A program made the translations under genes and the position numbers. This document shows, in pieces, positions 9,619 to 17,304 of a stretch of 53,601 bases of DNA (position 1 is the stretch's first letter; each line of letters begins with the position of its first letter). This stretch comes from Lachnospiraceae bacterium (GTDB taxonomy: Bacteria > Bacillota > Clostridia > Lachnospirales > Lachnospiraceae). The notes below the pieces were generated by a model that saw only the letters and a program-made list of their open reading frames with translations, ran no database searches and had not been told where the DNA came from. The stretch is from positions 1 through 53,601 of the forward strand of contig JAAWAR010000008.1 in the NCBI GenBank assembly GCA_022792295.1, written 5' to 3'.

Positions 9619-10350
9619 ATGGCCAAAACCGACACGAATGTCCGTTCTCTCGAGAATGCTTTAAGAATTTTAGACTGCTTTACCAGAGAAAAGCCCAACC
9701 TTTCCCTAGTAGAAATTGCGGATAGAGTAGATTTGTACCCCAGCACTGCTTCCAGGCTGATCTCCACCATGGAGGCTATGGGATATATGAAACGCAACGC
9801 CGATTCCCTGCAGTATAGCCTCGGGTATAAGTTAGCCACACTCGGCGCAGTCTGCCTGAGCACGGAGGATATCCGAAGCATTTCTCATCCCTTTCTCGTC
9901 AGCCTCCGAAATCGCTACAACGAAAGCGTAGGCGTATATGTCTTAAATAAAACCCAGCGCATCTGCATCGACTGTGTCCCAAGTACCCAGCCTCTGCACA
10001 GAGTAATCGAGGTCGGAACACAGATGAGTATGACCCGCGGCGCTTCCAGTAAGGTCCTTCTAGCCTATCTGCCCGAGAAGGAAAGCGCTGCTATTTTGGC
10101 AGACGATCCCTTCATTACAACCGAGCAGCTTGAAGAAGTCCGTCAAAAGGGCTACGCGATCAGTTTCAATGAGCGAGAACAAAGCCTCTGCTCCATAGCC
10201 GCCCCCATTTTCGATTCTCATCAAAAAATAAAGGCCGCCCTGTTCATTTCCGGCCCTGTTTTCCGCATCCCCGAGGAAAAAGGCAAGGAAATCGCCCTTC
10301 GTCTGATCGATACCGCAAAGGAAATTTCGATTGAACTCGGATACTCATAA
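9619..10350 (+). CDS. IclR-family transcriptional regulator
   Basis: 243 residues, normal IclR length. Residues about 8-70 form the winged helix-turn-helix (SLENALRILDCF, then SLVEIADRVDLYPSTASRL), followed by the GAF-like effector domain (about 80-240) with TRGASSKVLLAYL and the ISFNEREQSLCSIAAPIF region that lines the ligand pocket in this family. IclR proteins bind small organic acids and control adjacent catabolic operons. The gene converges on the prpF-like/yfcC-like/M20 operon and is the obvious candidate regulator for it; the palindrome AGAAATcATTTCT at 14438-14450 next to that operon's promoter is a plausible operator (inference). Effector unknown. Confidence 0.92.
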   Translation: MAKTDTNVRSLENALRILDCFTREKPNLSLVEIADRVDLYPSTASRLISTMEAMGYMKRNADSLQYSLGYKLATLGAVCLSTEDIRSISHPFLVSLRNRYNESVGVYVLNKTQRICIDCVPSTQPLHRVIEVGTQMSMTRGASSKVLLAYLPEKESAAILADDPFITTEQLEEVRQKGYAISFNEREQSLCSIAAPIFDSHQKIKAALFISGPVFRIPEEKGKEIALRLIDTAKEISIELGYS

Positions 10351-10388
10351 AAACACACGCTACATACCTCCTCACCCGCAAAGCATCG

Positions 10389-10477
10389 CCGCAGAGACCG
10401 GGCCGGGAAACGGAGGCGGCGTTTCCGACGTTAAAGCCTGGCTGCGCCGCCCTGTCTCTCCGGCCCGGCCTCTGCGG
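10389..10477. repeat. Long GC-rich inverted repeat between convergent genes
   Basis: The 18-base arms at 10389-10406 and 10460-10477 pair with one mismatch, and a second stem (GGCGGCG with CGCCGCC) sits inside, giving an 89-base nested hairpin in the 170-base gap between the iclR-like gene and the prpF-like gene. No T-run follows on either strand, so it is not a classical intrinsic terminator, although its position between convergent genes fits a bidirectional transcription barrier. The inner 16-mer AAAGCCTGGCTGCGCC (10433-10448) recurs exactly in the hairpin at 53521-53536. Confidence 0.7.
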
Positions 10478-10520
10478 ACCTATCACACTCCTATAATTTT
10501 AAATCAAATTCTCTCCTCTT

Positions 10521-11672
10521 TTAGTCTGGCAATCTCGAATAAGGCACATACACGACTCCGTCTAAAATCTTTCGCGCCGTCCGGAACACGCCCTCCTTTA
10601 CGATCTCCCCATTCTCCATATCCACTGTAACCTCCATCGGTCCATAAGGATTTCCGATAATCAGGACATTACTGCTTTTAGCCCGTTCACTGATCACATC
10701 ATGCACGACCGTCCCCGGAATATGGGCCGCCGCTCCAGTGCTGACTGCCCCGGTGATCATATACGCACGATGCATTTTCTGCATGGAGGCCAGGCGTGCC
10801 ACCAGATCCACGTCCTTTGCATGAATCCGCTTTCCCTCCGGATTCACATAATCTGCAGGCCAGCTGACAAAGCCGATCTTCGGATAAGCCGGGCTTTTTG
10901 ATGTAGCCATGGCCCGGTTCGGGACGATTCCGATCAATTCGGCCGCGGCACATCTGACCGCCTCAATCCGTTTAAGAACTTCTGGCATCCCCTCCACCTC
11001 GGTTGGAAGCTCTGTCCCCTTTAAGCCGATCTCCTCCGGAATCAGATAGACGACTGGGTTGCCCGCATCGACAATGGACACCGTATATATGCCCTGTTCA
11101 CCCAAATCGATCTTGTCCTTTGCATGTCCGGTAGGAAGAAGCTTTCCGGTAATAGAGCCCGCCGGGGAGAAAAAGTCAATTCGGATCTTATCTCCGGAGC
11201 CGGGAACGCCTGGGATCGCATATGTCCCGTCGGACAGAACCTTTCCATCCTTCACTTGATATGTGGCATGAATAATCTTATTGGTATTCGTATTATAAAT
11301 CCTTACGACGGTCTTTGGCTCCGTTACTTTCATCAAGTTTTGCTCAATGGCAAAGATGCCGACACCGGCTGTCAGATTCCCGCAGTTCCCCCGCCAGTCA
11401 ATGACCGCCCGATCCACACTCACCTGCCCGAAGGTATAGTCTACATCCGCGTCCGTGCGCATGGATGGCCCAATGATGCAGACTTTGCTGGTCAGAGAGT
11501 TCGCGCCGCCAAGGCCGTCGATCTGCCTCTGATCAGGGCTTCCGAATACGGAGAGGAGGATCTTATCTCTCTCCTTTCCCACCGGTGGAAGTACGGATTC
11601 CAGGAAATAAATACCCTTGCTTGTACCTCCCCGGATGATTGAGCATGGAATCGAAAACGCTTCTCTAAACAT
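10521..11672 (-). CDS. PrpF-like isomerase/tautomerase (methylaconitate or oxalomesaconate type)
   Basis: 383 residues from the ATG at 11672, which has AAAGGGGG upstream; the longer frame to 11804 overlaps the transporter gene. The N terminus has the family hallmarks PCSIIRGGTSKG and the IDGLGGANSLTSKV segment, then a GNLTAGVGIFAI stretch that holds the family catalytic region, and a C-terminal SAKSSNVLIIGNP-like part. PrpF-family proteins (two-lobed, diaminopimelate-epimerase-like fold) isomerise unsaturated tricarboxylates such as methylaconitate or 4-oxalomesaconate without cofactor. No prpB/C/D or gallate genes are nearby, so the substrate is open. It is the last gene of the operon and lies 13 bases after the carrier gene. 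Confidence 0.85.
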   Translation of the reverse strand: MFREAFSIPCSIIRGGTSKGIYFLESVLPPVGKERDKILLSVFGSPDQRQIDGLGGANSLTSKVCIIGPSMRTDADVDYTFGQVSVDRAVIDWRGNCGNLTAGVGIFAIEQNLMKVTEPKTVVRIYNTNTNKIIHATYQVKDGKVLSDGTYAIPGVPGSGDKIRIDFFSPAGSITGKLLPTGHAKDKIDLGEQGIYTVSIVDAGNPVVYLIPEEIGLKGTELPTEVEGMPEVLKRIEAVRCAAAELIGIVPNRAMATSKSPAYPKIGFVSWPADYVNPEGKRIHAKDVDLVARLASMQKMHRAYMITGAVSTGAAAHIPGTVVHDVISERAKSSNVLIIGNPYGPMEVTVDMENGEIVKEGVFRTARKILDGVVYVPYSRLPD

Positions 11673-11685
11673 ATAAATGCCCCCT

Positions 11686-13107
11686 TTATAGTCCTGTCCA
11701 GCCGATGCTCTGTAAGATAGACAGGGCAATGCAGGCAAAAACTGCCTGTAGAATGAACAACGGCCACATACGCCTGATATATTTTCCATATGAGATCCCG
11801 CCAATCCCTAACACCGCCATCAGTGTGGTTGCCGTTGGTGTCGCAGAGTTGCATAGGCCATCGCCAAACTGGAACGCCTGGCATGCCACCTGTCTGGTAA
11901 TTCCTGCCAGATCAGCCAACGGTACCATGACCGGCATGACAACGGTAGCCTGCCCGGAACCGGAACCGATGAAGCAGTTGATCACATAGTTTGCAAAGAA
12001 CATGAAGATTGCTCCTCCGATCTGCCCCAGGCGGACGATCGGAATAGAAAGTGTGTATACAATCGTGTTGATGATCTTTCCGGACTTCGCAATCGTCGCG
12101 ATTCCGTTGGCAAATGCAACAACGGATGCCGGGCCGATCATGGAGGAGAATCCCTTCGCAAATAACTTCGCGATCTTATTAACGCTGTAGCCGTTTACAA
12201 GACCAACTGCCACAATTACCATAAAAAAGGTCGTCGAAAATTCTGCATGGGACCAGCCGAATTGGATTGACCCGGCCACAATACTGACAACACCTGCCAA
12301 AAGAACCGTTAGAGAACCGACGTGCCGCCAGGTTAAAGGCGCCTCCGTCAGTTGGACGTTCTTTCCATCCAGACAGCCCAGGATCTGATCTGGGGACATC
12401 CCCTCCGAATAATTCATACTCAGGGTTGGATCTTTTTTCACGTTTTTGGCATAGCGCATGATGATCACATAGGTTAAGAGCATGTTGACGATATTGAACA
12501 CGACGCGCATCTCCCAGCCCGAAAGCATGGGAAGCTCTGCGATCGTCTGAGCCGTTCCGACCGTGGCCGGCACTGCCCAGCCCACATTGAAGCCGCTGTA
12601 AGAGCCCAAATAGACCATCAATACGCCAAGAGACTTATCATATCCCATAGAGGCAGAAAGCATCATCCCAAGAGGCACCAGCGCGATCGTGGATTTCTCA
12701 AGGACATTGGTCGCACCGCCTAGAGAGCAGAGCGCCACGACTGCAAAAATCAGGACTGCGTCATTTTTGCTTTTTCGTAACGCCTTTCCAAAAAGAATTT
12801 CGAAGACGCCCGTCTGCTCCACAATGGAGATCGCCGTACCGGAAAAACAGATCATTGCGATCAGGGCCGCCTGATTGGAAAAGCCGGTGACGGTCGCCTT
12901 AAAAATGTCCCAGATATTCTGCGGATTCTGCTCCACATAGTGATACGTCCCCGGAATGACACGCGTCAGATTTCCCACCTGCTCCGTGTCGAACTCTCCG
13001 GCCGGAACGATCCATGTCAGAATTGCCACAAAAATAGTAATCATAAACAGCAGAGCACGGACATCCGGAAATGCAAGCTTCTTTTTGTTTTCTGTTTGGT
13101 TTTTCAT
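11686..13107 (-). CDS. YfcC/DcuC-family carrier
   Basis: 473 residues from the ATG at 13107 (AAAGGGG five bases upstream); an ATG at 13125 is the alternative. The N-terminal LTWIVPAGEFD signature is typical of YfcC proteins of the anaerobic C4-dicarboxylate/basic amino acid carrier superfamily. It is followed by about eleven hydrophobic helices and the conserved IGSGSGQATVVMPVMVPLA region near the C terminus, which resembles the ion/substrate hairpins of the IT superfamily. Related proteins carry C4-dicarboxylates, arginine/ornithine or short peptides. Sitting between an M20 amidohydrolase and a PrpF-like isomerase, it probably imports the substrate of that pathway. Confidence 0.9.
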   Translation of the reverse strand: MKNQTENKKKLAFPDVRALLFMITIFVAILTWIVPAGEFDTEQVGNLTRVIPGTYHYVEQNPQNIWDIFKATVTGFSNQAALIAMICFSGTAISIVEQTGVFEILFGKALRKSKNDAVLIFAVVALCSLGGATNVLEKSTIALVPLGMMLSASMGYDKSLGVLMVYLGSYSGFNVGWAVPATVGTAQTIAELPMLSGWEMRVVFNIVNMLLTYVIIMRYAKNVKKDPTLSMNYSEGMSPDQILGCLDGKNVQLTEAPLTWRHVGSLTVLLAGVVSIVAGSIQFGWSHAEFSTTFFMVIVAVGLVNGYSVNKIAKLFAKGFSSMIGPASVVAFANGIATIAKSGKIINTIVYTLSIPIVRLGQIGGAIFMFFANYVINCFIGSGSGQATVVMPVMVPLADLAGITRQVACQAFQFGDGLCNSATPTATTLMAVLGIGGISYGKYIRRMWPLFILQAVFACIALSILQSIGWTGL

Positions 13108-13208
13108 TTTTTCCCCTTTTTTCATGAAAGTACTCGCGGAGTCTCCTTGTATGGCAGAAAATCAGCCGCAAAAACGGAGGCGGCAAAGATTCCGAGAGTG
13201 CTTTATAA

Positions 13209-13234
13209 GGCTTTCGGTTCTTTTGACCAAAGCC
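13209..13234 (-). terminator. Possible attenuator between M20 and carrier genes
   Basis: Directly after the M20 stop codon (13236) the minus strand can form a GGCTTT-GGT / ACC-G-AAAGCC stem with one bulged base and an A-rich loop. The following bases are TTATAAAGC rather than a T-run, so it may only tune downstream expression or protect the mRNA 3' end. Confidence 0.3.
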
Positions 13235-13235
13235 G

Positions 13236-14414
13236 TCAGCGAAGCGAATTAAATATGTACCGGCAGGTCACAACCGTGGCTATGCGCAAAGCTTCCTCAT
13301 CAAATATAATCTTCGGATTATGTGCACCCACCTTTGTCTCCGGCTCCACGGTTGCGCTCCCCACCCGGAAGCGGACGCCCGGAATGAAGCTTAAATACTC
13401 TGCGAAATCATCCGAACCGGAGCGCGGGTATTTTAACGGGATGATCTTTTCTTCCCCGATCGTCTCCCTTGCCGCCTCCGCGATCTCGTCCACCATCTTC
13501 TCGTCATGTACCAGCGGAGCCGTACCCGACAGGATCTTTAACTCCGCCCGGGTCCGCATGCTCTCGCAGTGCAGTCTGCAGGTCCTCTCAATTGCTTCCA
13601 GCATGGTTTTTCGCACCTCGGGCGTAAAGGAACGCAGGCTGCCTCCAAACGTCACACTCTCCGGCACGACATTATTGGCGGCACCTCCATGAATCCGGCA
13701 CACGCTCAATACGGAGGATTCAAACGGCGATATTTCCCGCGAAACCAATGTGTTGAGCTGTGCGACCAAAAGAGAAGCCGATAAAATCGGGTCAATAAAA
13801 TTCTGTGGTCTTGAACTGTGCCCTCCAAAGCCGTAAACTGTAACCTCAAACTGGTCCATCCCGGCAGCGGACGGCCCCTTAATCAGGCCGATCGACCCAA
13901 CCGGCATATCGCAGCCTACATGAACTCCGACGAGACACTTTGGCCTTGGTTCTCTTGTGAGCACGCCGTGTTCGATCATATTCTTGGCTCCATCTCCCGT
14001 TTCCTCCGCCGGCTGGAATAGGACACGCACATTCCCGTGCAGCTTATCCCTGTTTTCATGCAGAATCCTGGCACAGAACAACGCATAGGCCGCATGAAGA
14101 TCATGCCCGCAGGAATGGCAGACCCCCGGATTTTCGGACGCAAAGGGAAGGTTTGTTTCCTCCTGCATGGGAAGTGCGTCTATATCACCCCGGACTGCGA
14201 TCGTAGCCCCTGGATATGCCCCGCGAATCAGCGCGCTCGCGCCAGTCTCCAGGCCAAGGTCCTCAACCTCAATCCCCCACTCGGTCAGCTTTTCTGTGAT
14301 CAGACGGGTCGTTTCAAATTCCTTTCCGCCTAGTTCCGGCCTCTGATGAATTCTGCGGCGGATCTGCACAAACTCATCAAAGAGCTCATCAACTCGGTTT
14401 TGAACAAACTCCAT
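13236..14414 (-). CDS. M20-family metal-dependent amidohydrolase (hippurate/N-acyl amino acid hydrolase type)
   Basis: 392 residues from the ATG at 14414, which is preceded by GAGGAGGGG. Family motifs: RRIHQRPELGGKEFETT at the N terminus, RGDIDALPMQEE (metal site), CHSCGHDLHAAY (metal-binding Cys/His pair), QPAEETGDGAKNMIEHG (catalytic Glu), GFGGHSSRPQ in the dimerisation lid, and a C-terminal SGSDDFAEY. This is the M20D set, which cleaves N-acyl amino acids to a fatty or aromatic acid plus an amino acid in the cytosol. It is the first gene of an operon with a carrier and a PrpF-like isomerase, behind a very strong promoter. Confidence 0.93.
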   Translation of the reverse strand: MEFVQNRVDELFDEFVQIRRRIHQRPELGGKEFETTRLITEKLTEWGIEVEDLGLETGASALIRGAYPGATIAVRGDIDALPMQEETNLPFASENPGVCHSCGHDLHAAYALFCARILHENRDKLHGNVRVLFQPAEETGDGAKNMIEHGVLTREPRPKCLVGVHVGCDMPVGSIGLIKGPSAAGMDQFEVTVYGFGGHSSRPQNFIDPILSASLLVAQLNTLVSREISPFESSVLSVCRIHGGAANNVVPESVTFGGSLRSFTPEVRKTMLEAIERTCRLHCESMRTRAELKILSGTAPLVHDEKMVDEIAEAARETIGEEKIIPLKYPRSGSDDFAEYLSFIPGVRFRVGSATVEPETKVGAHNPKIIFDEEALRIATVVTCRYIFNSLR

Positions 14415-14437
14415 TTTACCCCTCCTCAATCATAAAT

Positions 14438-14450
14438 AGAAATCATTTCT
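14438..14450. promoter_or_regulatory. Operator-like palindrome downstream of the M20 operon promoter
   Basis: AGAAATCATTTCT is a perfect 6-1-6 palindrome lying at about +1 to +20 of the transcript. Related copies occur upstream at about 14522-14534 (AAAATTATTTCT) and 14540-14552 (AGAATTCATTTCA). The spacing and repetition fit a repressor/activator such as the IclR protein encoded at 9619-10350, but binding is inferred. Confidence 0.45.
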
Positions 14451-14455
14451 TTTTT

Positions 14456-14484
14456 ATTATAAAATAATCTTATTTATATGTCAA
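14456..14484 (-). promoter_or_regulatory. Consensus promoter of the M20-carrier-PrpF operon
   Basis: On the minus strand TTGACA (14484-14479), exactly 17 bases, and TATAAT (14461-14456): a perfect sigma-A promoter. A promoter this strong usually needs a repressor, which fits the palindrome just downstream. Confidence 0.85.
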
Positions 14485-14805
14485 TATATTCTATTATTTT
14501 TTATTTTTATCAATAAAACAAAAATTATTTCTATATATTAGAATTCATTTCAAAAATATGCAGGGAAAATAATCCCCCCAAAAGAAAAAACCTGCATATG
14601 TTTAAGCCCCATATTATTAAAGAGAAATCCGTATGTGTTTAGTAGAATGTTTGTGGATTTTATAATACCATAAAATTTGATGACACGCCGAAAGAGCAGG
14701 TACAGACGTGCGGCTATAGAATATCACAAGGAAAGCAATATCGCTCTTTCCTGCAATGTGCTGTGGAGAAGTGATGGGCAGGCGCTACAGCCCCAAAAAA
14801 TAAAG
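14485..14805. other. AT-rich intergenic stretch without a gene
   Basis: About 320 bases. The right-hand part of the M20 control region (to about 14560) is extremely AT-rich. From about 14660 to 14800 composition returns to average, but no reading frame with a ribosome site and no RNA structure is recognised. Confidence 0.5.
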
Positions 14806-14857
14806 AAAGAAAAAGCGGATAGACATGCTCTTTCAGAGGACATGCCTATCCGCTTTT
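14806..14857 (-). terminator. Intrinsic terminator of the solute-binding protein gene
   Basis: A 12-bp stem (AAAAGCGGATAG at 14811-14822 with its complement at 14846-14857) continues through a mismatch into CATG/CATG. On the minus strand it is followed by TTTTTCTTTCTTT. It begins two bases after the stop codon at 14860. Confidence 0.88.
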
Positions 14858-14859
14858 AA

Positions 14860-15804
14860 TTACAGTTCAATCCCAAGCTTTTTCGCGTATTCACGGTACT
14901 CCTTGTACCATTGGTTATAAAGATCCTGTTCGATGATCTCGTCAATGATTTCATTGATCCGGTCGGTAAGCTCGTCCTCGCCCTTGGGGATTCCGATGCG
15001 GGTTCCCTGCGTGTCAGGGTCAACGGTGAAATAGAAATCCGCAAGGAGCATCATCCCGCTTTCCGGATTGGCGTCGAGGTAGAGCTCGGCCATCCGCACT
15101 GCGGCGGCGACGGCATCTGCCCGCCCCTCCTGCACCATCAAAAGGGCGTCATTGGTGGAGGAAACACGGTTCAATTTGCCGTAGGCAGGAATCTGTTCGT
15201 TGACAAACAGCTCCTGGATCGAACCGCTTTGGACGACAAGGGTCTTATCAGCCAGATCGTCTACCGTCTTGATCCGGTCGGCATCCTCTTTTCGGATCAG
15301 GATTCCGTATGCCTTCTGTGGGTCCTCATCGCCGAAATAATAGCCTTTGGACAAGTTCATAGTCTCAGCGCGGGCCGGTGTATAGGCCAGCGCGGAAATC
15401 GCAATGTCATATTTCCCGGTGGAAATGCTTCCCAAAACGCTTGTAAAGTCCATGGGCTTTAGGCGAAGCTCCACGCCCAGCTTGTCCGCGATGTATTTCG
15501 CAAGCTCGATATCGGAACCGACATATTGTTCGTCTCCCTGCCTGGCCGGGTCAATAAATTCATTGGGAGCGAAAGCCGGCTCGGTGGCAACTTCGATATA
15601 ACCCCGCTTTAGAATATCCTGAAGCCGATTGGAGGAATGCCCATTCTCACCGCCTGTTACTGTGGTTTCTTCTGCTGTGGTCACGGACGGGCTTTTTGTC
15701 GTTTTCACCGTGGAGGCGGAAGCGACATGCGAGCAGCCGGTTAAAGACGTCAGAGCGAACGGGAACGCTGCGCAGAGCGCAAGCAGCCGGATCGTTTTTT
15801 TCAT
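14860..15804 (-). CDS. Amino-acid-type solute-binding lipoprotein (PBP family 3)
   Basis: 314 residues. The N terminus is a lipoprotein signal with LTGC as the lipobox (Cys24), followed by a Ser/Thr-rich linker to about residue 60. The mature domain is an extracellular solute-binding protein of the polar amino acid/GltI-FliY class: YIEVATEPAFAPNEF, GSDIELAKYIADKLGVEL, then GKYDIAISALAYTPARAETM and a C-terminal LYNQWYKEY. It stands alone, with no permease or ATPase beside it, so it must feed a transporter encoded elsewhere or act as a sensor. It has its own consensus promoter, a large palindrome in the leader and a strong terminator. Ligand unknown. Confidence 0.9.
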   Translation of the reverse strand: MKKTIRLLALCAAFPFALTSLTGCSHVASASTVKTTKSPSVTTAEETTVTGGENGHSSNRLQDILKRGYIEVATEPAFAPNEFIDPARQGDEQYVGSDIELAKYIADKLGVELRLKPMDFTSVLGSISTGKYDIAISALAYTPARAETMNLSKGYYFGDEDPQKAYGILIRKEDADRIKTVDDLADKTLVVQSGSIQELFVNEQIPAYGKLNRVSSTNDALLMVQEGRADAVAAAVRMAELYLDANPESGMMLLADFYFTVDPDTQGTRIGIPKGEDELTDRINEIIDEIIEQDLYNQWYKEYREYAKKLGIEL

Positions 15805-15832
15805 GGGAATTCTCCTTTCCTTTTGTAATTTA

Positions 15833-15880
15833 TTTTATCGTGCTACTAATTTACTATGATAAATTGGTAGCACGATAAAA
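15833..15880. promoter_or_regulatory. 21-bp-arm palindrome in the leader of the solute-binding protein gene
   Basis: Arms at 15833-15853 and 15860-15880 pair over 21 bases with one mismatch (a U-G pair in RNA), around a six-base centre. The palindrome begins immediately downstream of the -10 box, covering about +1 to +48, and ends about 30 bases before the ATG. No T-run follows. It could be an operator bound by a dimeric repressor or a 5' mRNA hairpin. Confidence 0.75.
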
Positions 15881-15909
15881 ATTATAACGGAAAGGCATCC
15901 ATTTGTCAA
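15881..15909 (-). promoter_or_regulatory. Consensus promoter of the solute-binding protein gene
   Basis: On the minus strand TTGACA (15909-15904), 17 bases and TATAAT (15886-15881), directly abutting the long palindrome. Confidence 0.85.
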
Positions 15910-15941
15910 GCCGAAATTTAAGAAACAGCAGGAGGCTTTTG

Positions 15942-16382
15942 CTACGGTTTCGCTTTTTCAAGCGCTTTCTCAACCGCTTTCATTAACGCCATCGAGGTAT
16001 ACTGCGATCCGGCAGGGTATTCGATCCCCTCAAGAGACTGATTTTCTACGATTTGTGCCGAGAGGGAGTCCATGGCAGGCTGCATCAGGGGATACATCGT
16101 GGCAACCGCCTCGCTTAAGGGAACGAGCGTGACGGAGTGAATGCGGTCTGCGTCTACCGTGACCTCTACGTTCAGATTCTGGCTGCCGAGGACGATGGAG
16201 GCCGAATAGAGCCCCGGTATGTAGGTGGGAGCCGCCTCGGGTTCCGTAGCGGATGAGGTGCCTGCCTTGGGACGGAACATGAACAAAAGCAGCATGACAA
16301 GCACGATCGCGAGGCCGATGAAGATGGCGGTGTAAATGATTTCTTTCATTCGCAGAACGACGATTCTGGTTTTGGAACTCAT
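15942..16382 (-). CDS. Membrane-anchored FMN_bind-like domain protein
   Basis: 146 residues. One transmembrane helix at about residues 14-32 (YTAIFIGLAIVLVMLLLFMF) is followed by an exported domain that matches the small FMN-binding repeats of Clostridia: PGLYSASIVLGSQNLNVEVT, VDADRIHSVTLVPLSE, and a C-terminal AGSQYTSMALMKAVEKAL in the place of the usual SGATxTSxAIxxAV motif. In the classical family a Thr in this motif carries covalent FMN; here the motif is altered, so flavin binding is uncertain. RBS AAAGGA precedes the ATG. It is transcribed in the same direction as the solute-binding gene but lies upstream of that gene's own promoter. Confidence 0.6.
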   Translation of the reverse strand: MSSKTRIVVLRMKEIIYTAIFIGLAIVLVMLLLFMFRPKAGTSSATEPEAAPTYIPGLYSASIVLGSQNLNVEVTVDADRIHSVTLVPLSEAVATMYPLMQPAMDSLSAQIVENQSLEGIEYPAGSQYTSMALMKAVEKALEKAKP

Positions 16383-16805
16383 GGTTTGGTCCTTTAGGTA
16401 TAATTTACTATAGCTTATGAGGCGAAAGGGCAGGATATTCCTTTGTGAGAATTCCCATGTGTATATCCGGGCTTCCCGGCTTTTCTATCTGCATAATCAG
16501 CCCAACCATCCGGTTTGCCTTTCCTTGAGAGATCCGCCGGAGCCCTTTGGAACCTTGCCTTTCCATGCCGGGACACAGTCCGCTTCCTAATCAAACGGAT
16601 GCCGCAGACGTAGGATTGGCAAAATAGCAGAAACTTCCACCAGCATCCAGGCTTTAAAGGATGAAATATAAGTTTTTTATAGAACATATATAACAGATAC
16701 AAAAAACAAGCAATGGCAGTAAATTTGCTGAACGAAAATGGCAATGTTTTCGCTTTTATGGGACAAAGCCGGATTTTATTCTCCCGGTGTTATCCCCTGC
16801 AGCAA
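16383..16805. other. Gene-poor stretch, possibly decayed coding sequence
   Basis: About 420 bases. The longest minus-strand frame (16415-16744) starts with a hydrophobic stretch but then runs into basic, low-quality sequence without family resemblance. No terminator, RNA or repeat is recognised. Confidence 0.4.
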
Positions 16806-17105
16806 TTACAGCAGATAATTATTTTCCCGATTTGCAATCTGTAAGCCGACTAATTTATAGGTTGCATATCCTCCCTTAACCAACGGCTCCGAATCGCAAA
16901 TTTCTTTTGCTTCTTCACGGGTTTCTGTTTTTAAGATATACATACCCGCCATTCCCGGATACCCTTTAAAGACGCCGCATATTTCCAGTTTTCCTTCATC
17001 GTCCAGCTTTCTTATGTTCTCCACGTGTTCCATAACTGCCTTCTTTGTCATCCTGTTATAGTTCTTGCTTTTCTCAAGCAGCATCATATACATTAGCTTT
17101 TCCAT
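16806..17105 (-). CDS. YciI-like (YCII-domain) protein
   Basis: 99 residues of the small dimeric alpha-beta-barrel YCII family: an N-terminal strand MYMMLLEKS, then an EHVENIRKLDDEGKLEICGVF segment where the family keeps H(x)3-10 L...G, a GMAGMYILKTETREEAKEICDSEPL motif in which the Asp of D(P)F is replaced, and GGYATYKLV. Such proteins are thought to act on small organic or halogenated compounds, but few have known reactions. The gene is divergent from a WYL regulator, and the dyad at 17264-17288 lies between them, so it may be that regulator's target. AGGA precedes the ATG by ten bases. Confidence 0.75.
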   Translation of the reverse strand: MEKLMYMMLLEKSKNYNRMTKKAVMEHVENIRKLDDEGKLEICGVFKGYPGMAGMYILKTETREEAKEICDSEPLVKGGYATYKLVGLQIANRENNYLL

Positions 17106-17232
17106 ACGATGTTATCCTCTATTTCTTTCTGCCGCAAGGGCGCTGCATGGTTTATAGGTACATTTCCCGTTTGCAAATCCATTTCCCTCCAAATTGTTCC
17201 TTACACGGCCCCCCTTTTGTTTTATTGGCGTA

Positions 17233-17261
17233 TTGCATTTCGTATATGGATACTTTATCAT
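17233..17261 (+). promoter_or_regulatory. Promoter of the WYL regulator gene
   Basis: TTGCAT (17233-17238), 17 bases, TATCAT (17256-17261), with an AAAGGAG ribosome site at 17291-17297. Confidence 0.6.
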
Positions 17262-17263
17262 AG

Positions 17264-17288
17264 AATAGTGACAATATGTGTCACTATT
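17264..17288. promoter_or_regulatory. Operator palindrome AATAGTGACA-5-TGTCACTATT
   Basis: A perfect 10-bp inverted repeat with a five-base centre, placed three bases downstream of the WYL gene's -10 box, so that a bound protein would cover the transcription start. On the minus strand it supplies a TTGTCA that could serve as a -35 for the YciI-like gene. Autoregulation by the WYL protein is the likely reading. Confidence 0.7.
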
Positions 17289-17304
17289 TGAAAGGAGTTT
17301 TTAA

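Noticed and set aside
14677-14859. Plus-strand ORF of 60 residues
   Set aside because: Ends inside the terminator stem of the opposite gene and lacks protein-like composition or an RBS.
16415-16744. Minus-strand ORF of 109 residues
   Set aside because: No ribosome site, hydrophobic start followed by unrelated basic sequence; treated as non-coding or decayed.
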